Of a stretch of 7,949 nt of DNA, positions 5,822 through 7,949 are shown piece by piece. The DNA comes from Prevotellaceae bacterium UBA5903 (GTDB taxonomy: Bacteria > Bacteroidota > Bacteroidia > Bacteroidales > Bacteroidaceae), in contig DJEH01000091.1 in assembly GCA_002431845.1 (NCBI GenBank), positions 1 through 7,949 of the forward strand. Reading direction: 5' to 3'. Numbering within the stretch: position 1 is the stretch's first letter; each line of letters opens with the position of its first letter. The notes under the pieces were generated by a model, which made no database searches, was not told the DNA's origin, and worked only from the letters and a program-made list of their open reading frames with translations. Made by a program: the position numbers and the translations under genes.

Positions 5822-7285
5822 ATGCATGATTGGTTAAATGGTAAAAAAGCGCTTACATGTAAATTAAACAACAAATCTATTCAAAAAAAAATAATATATA
5901 TAATGACACTTTTTGAATATTCAACATATCTATGTTGTGTTACTATCTTGTTGGTGCTCAGCATCGTGCTTTTCTTTTTTAAAACCGAAAAGTTGGGTAG
6001 TGATTTCTATAAGGTGAAATATAATCTTGCCACGAGTATGTTGTTCTATGCCGTGGTGTTTTCGCTCTATCTTTACTATGGTGTTAGGTATCAATCAATT
6101 TACATACCCAACTGCTACATATCACCATTTTACTATTATTATGCGTTTTTCTTCCTCTCATTAGGTGTTAGACGCATGCTGCATGCCCCCAAAGTAAAGA
6201 AAAGCAAAATAAATATTCTTACTATTCCGCTTTTATGTTTAGGTGGTATAGACTATGTTTTCTACTTAGTGCTCAACATAAGAGGGCTTAGCTATAATGT
6301 GCATACCTACCAATATTATACACATTTACCCTTAGGTGTAATTTTTGCCTACATGCTCTATTTTATATGCTTTGCAGGTACATTTTGGATGCTTGCAAAA
6401 GTAGTTATGCAAGAGAATGTTTTCAGAAAAGACATTGACAACTATTATGCAAATAGTAATTTGATAAATAACATTAGGCAACGTTATCGTTGGCTAATTT
6501 TAGCAGGCTATGTCATTGTTTCGGCTGTTATCATTATAGACCTCAGCACATCTTTCTACGAGTATCACATCAGCACATTAAATGCAGGAACTCCTCCATT
6601 ACCCTCTCACATATATCAATTTATGGCATGGTTGGTGTGCATTGTAGTGATGATGTTTACGATTATCGTATTTAACTCTCAACAATATTATAACGACGTA
6701 AACGAAGCATTCAACATGCAAGAAATTGTTGGTGGAGCAAACGAAGATGCAAACCAACAACTCACTAAGAACAAACAACTTGGCACACAGCAGCATAACA
6801 ATGAAGAGGCAGACAACCACGATGTAAAAACAGAGGAAAGAACTATACAAGAAAGTAGTGCAACGCCCAAGGAGCAAGTTTCTGTTCAAACACAAAAAGG
6901 AAGAAGCACAGAGGCTGAACATAATGATGACTTTGACATATTGGCCCAACGGCTCAAAGAGTGGGAAAATAAGGAGGAGCACCCTTATCTTGCAGAAAGT
7001 TTAACAATCAGTAAAGTGGCAGACGACCTAAAAGTAAGCAATCGCTTGCTATCTGAATACCTCAACATCACGCTGAAAGTAAACTTTAACACCTATATTA
7101 ACCTTTTGAGAATAAACTATATTAAGAAAGTATTAGCTGAAAATCCGAATCAGACCATATCGGAATTGGCATACATTGCAGGCTTTACAGACGCTTCGGC
7201 ATTGACCAAAGTATTTAAACGACTTACGGGAACAACACCAAGCAAATATAGAGTTGAAAGCCGCAAAAATGCCAATATAAATTAA
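5822..7285 (+). CDS. Membrane-bound AraC-family transcriptional regulator
   Basis: A 487-residue protein. The N-terminal half is an integral membrane region with about seven hydrophobic segments (near residues 33-53, 68-88, 101-117, 131-151, 168-191, 223-243 and 265-284). A polar, Gln/Glu/Asn-rich linker follows (about 300-370), then a C-terminal AraC-type domain (about 385-480). Its two helix-turn-helices are visible: LTISKVADDLKVSNRLLSEYL (about 394-414), and TISELAYIAGFTDASALTKVFKR (445-467) ending in the typical G-T-T-P-S-K-Y-R. The likely role is a one-component sensor-regulator that acts on DNA from the membrane; signal and targets are unknown. The start is ambiguous. ATG 5822 adds 27 basic, AT-coded residues, while ATG 5903 (MTLFEYSTYL) starts just before the first membrane segment and may be the true one. 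It is divergent from the LytTR gene and convergent with the DUF4407 gene. Confidence 0.85.
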   Translation: MHDWLNGKKALTCKLNNKSIQKKIIYIMTLFEYSTYLCCVTILLVLSIVLFFFKTEKLGSDFYKVKYNLATSMLFYAVVFSLYLYYGVRYQSIYIPNCYISPFYYYYAFFFLSLGVRRMLHAPKVKKSKINILTIPLLCLGGIDYVFYLVLNIRGLSYNVHTYQYYTHLPLGVIFAYMLYFICFAGTFWMLAKVVMQENVFRKDIDNYYANSNLINNIRQRYRWLILAGYVIVSAVIIIDLSTSFYEYHISTLNAGTPPLPSHIYQFMAWLVCIVVMMFTIIVFNSQQYYNDVNEAFNMQEIVGGANEDANQQLTKNKQLGTQQHNNEEADNHDVKTEERTIQESSATPKEQVSVQTQKGRSTEAEHNDDFDILAQRLKEWENKEEHPYLAESLTISKVADDLKVSNRLLSEYLNITLKVNFNTYINLLRINYIKKVLAENPNQTISELAYIAGFTDASALTKVFKRLTGTTPSKYRVESRKNANIN

Positions 7286-7316
7286 GAAGTCTTTCATCTT
7301 CGTTTTTATTTTTTCT
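7286..7316 (+). terminator. Weak candidate terminator after the AraC-type gene
   Basis: Directly after the stop codon, GAAG (7286-7289) and CTTC (7298-7301) can pair around an 8-nt loop. They are followed by a T-rich tract (GTTTTTATTTTTT). The 4-bp stem is too short for confidence, though the U-tract is long. Confidence 0.3.
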
Positions 7317-7346
7317 CTTGGATTTTTTAATTATTTCTATTTCCTT

Positions 7347-7949
7347 TTATTTGTCAACCCTTTCAAAAGCGGAGTTCAACTGAGCCATCCTCACTCTTTC
7401 CGCTCCCTTTACAGCCATTTCATAATCACATTCCTTATCTCCCATTTTGCTCGCAACCACGAAAAGTTCCAGACTCATCAGAAGTATAAAGAATATACCG
7501 TAGAAAGCACCTGCCACCCATCTGTTTGTGATAATGGCAACCATGGCCTCAAGCTCTTCGAGAAAACCAACGTTGGCTTTACATTCCTTGCGTGTATCTT
7601 CCTCTACGGTCAATTTCTTTCTTGACCATTCTTTCTCTTGTTCTGCCAACTGTTTTATCTTCTCGTTGTTCGCGTTTACCACCTCCTGTTTTGGGTTAGC
7701 CACCTGGTTCGTCGTGACAGATGGGTTGTTTACGGTTTTGATTTTGCCATTGACAACCAGTTTCTCTTGGCTGTTTGTAACAGAGCGTTGCATTATCCAA
7801 GGATTGGCATTAATGTCGGCTTGAAGCGTAGAGTTAAGCCTATCCAAGGAGTCTTTCTCTGCATTTATCGCGGAAAGCTTCCCGTCGATAACCCCAGCTC
7901 TCTTTTGTGTCAAGTCTGCCGTCTGCTGTTCTATCGTATCAGCCATCTG
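7347..7949 (-). CDS. DUF4407-type membrane protein, C-terminal part (runs off the window)
   Basis: An open frame of 200 complete codons before the stop at 7347-7349, continuing past the right edge, so the N-terminus is missing; the Met at 7946 need not be the start. The visible part begins with a coiled-coil-like, Gln/Lys/Glu-rich stretch (about residues 1-45, numbering from that Met). An Asn/Val-rich segment (50-95) and a second charged helix (95-137) follow, then one strong membrane segment (about 142-166, GIFFILLMSLELFVVASKMG) and a short charged tail with CDYE. The ending FILLMSLELFVVASKMGDKECDYE fits the DUF4407 family, whose members have N-terminal membrane helices, a long coiled coil and a C-terminal membrane helix. 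The function is unknown. It converges on the AraC-type gene with 61 nt between stop codons. Confidence 0.7.
   Translation of the reverse strand, partial: QMADTIEQQTADLTQKRAGVIDGKLSAINAEKDSLDRLNSTLQADINANPWIMQRSVTNSQEKLVVNGKIKTVNNPSVTTNQVANPKQEVVNANNEKIKQLAEQEKEWSRKKLTVEEDTRKECKANVGFLEELEAMVAIITNRWVAGAFYGIFFILLMSLELFVVASKMGDKECDYEMAVKGAERVRMAQLNSAFERVDK

Noticed and set aside
6599..6982. 127-codon minus-strand frame opposite the AraC-type gene
   Set aside because: It is antisense to the linker and membrane region; its Leu/Cys/Val richness is a by-product of the polar codons on the other strand.
7347..7949. Horizontal transfer of the DUF4407 gene based on slightly higher GC
   Set aside because: The composition shift judged by eye is small and only part of the gene is visible; this is not enough to claim transfer.

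Overview
The window looks like a chromosomal segment from a Bacteroidales bacterium, probably of the Prevotella group. The evidence is the moderately AT-rich DNA, TAnnTTTG-type -7 promoter boxes, the long two-part NusB, the nusB-yajC-ybbR-coaE gene order, a lipoprotein with acidic residues right after the lipobox cysteine, and the 'several membrane segments plus C-terminal AraC domain' regulator type. Species-level assignment is inference; no rRNA or tRNA is present.

Left part (1-3435, plus strand): a housekeeping cluster. nusB (transcription antitermination) and yajC (Sec accessory) lie 50 nt apart. After a 235-nt gap filled by a nested hairpin and a degenerate palindromic mobile-element remnant come ybbR (membrane-anchored YbbR-domain protein) and coaE (last step of coenzyme A synthesis). 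A very strong 17-bp-stem terminator closes the cluster.

Middle (3436-5292, minus strand): a small lipoprotein gene and a LytTR-type response regulator gene, both read leftwards. The lipoprotein gene converges on coaE and ends at an inner terminator hairpin nested in a 20-bp inverted repeat. Between the lipoprotein and regulator genes sits a 159-bp MITE-like element with 34-bp terminal inverted repeats (one mismatch). A 34-nt stretch of it recurs, inverted, in the remnant between yajC and ybbR.

Right part (5293-7949): an AT-rich divergent intergenic region of about 530 bp separates the response regulator from a plus-strand membrane-bound AraC-family regulator. That gene converges on the 3' part of a minus-strand DUF4407-type membrane protein gene, which runs off the window's right edge.

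I see no clear new multi-gene system such as a defence island, CRISPR array or biosynthetic cluster. The most noteworthy content is the pair of related mobile-element remnants, the terminator-within-palindrome element, the internally duplicated lipoprotein, and two divergent orphan-looking regulators sharing a large intergenic region.
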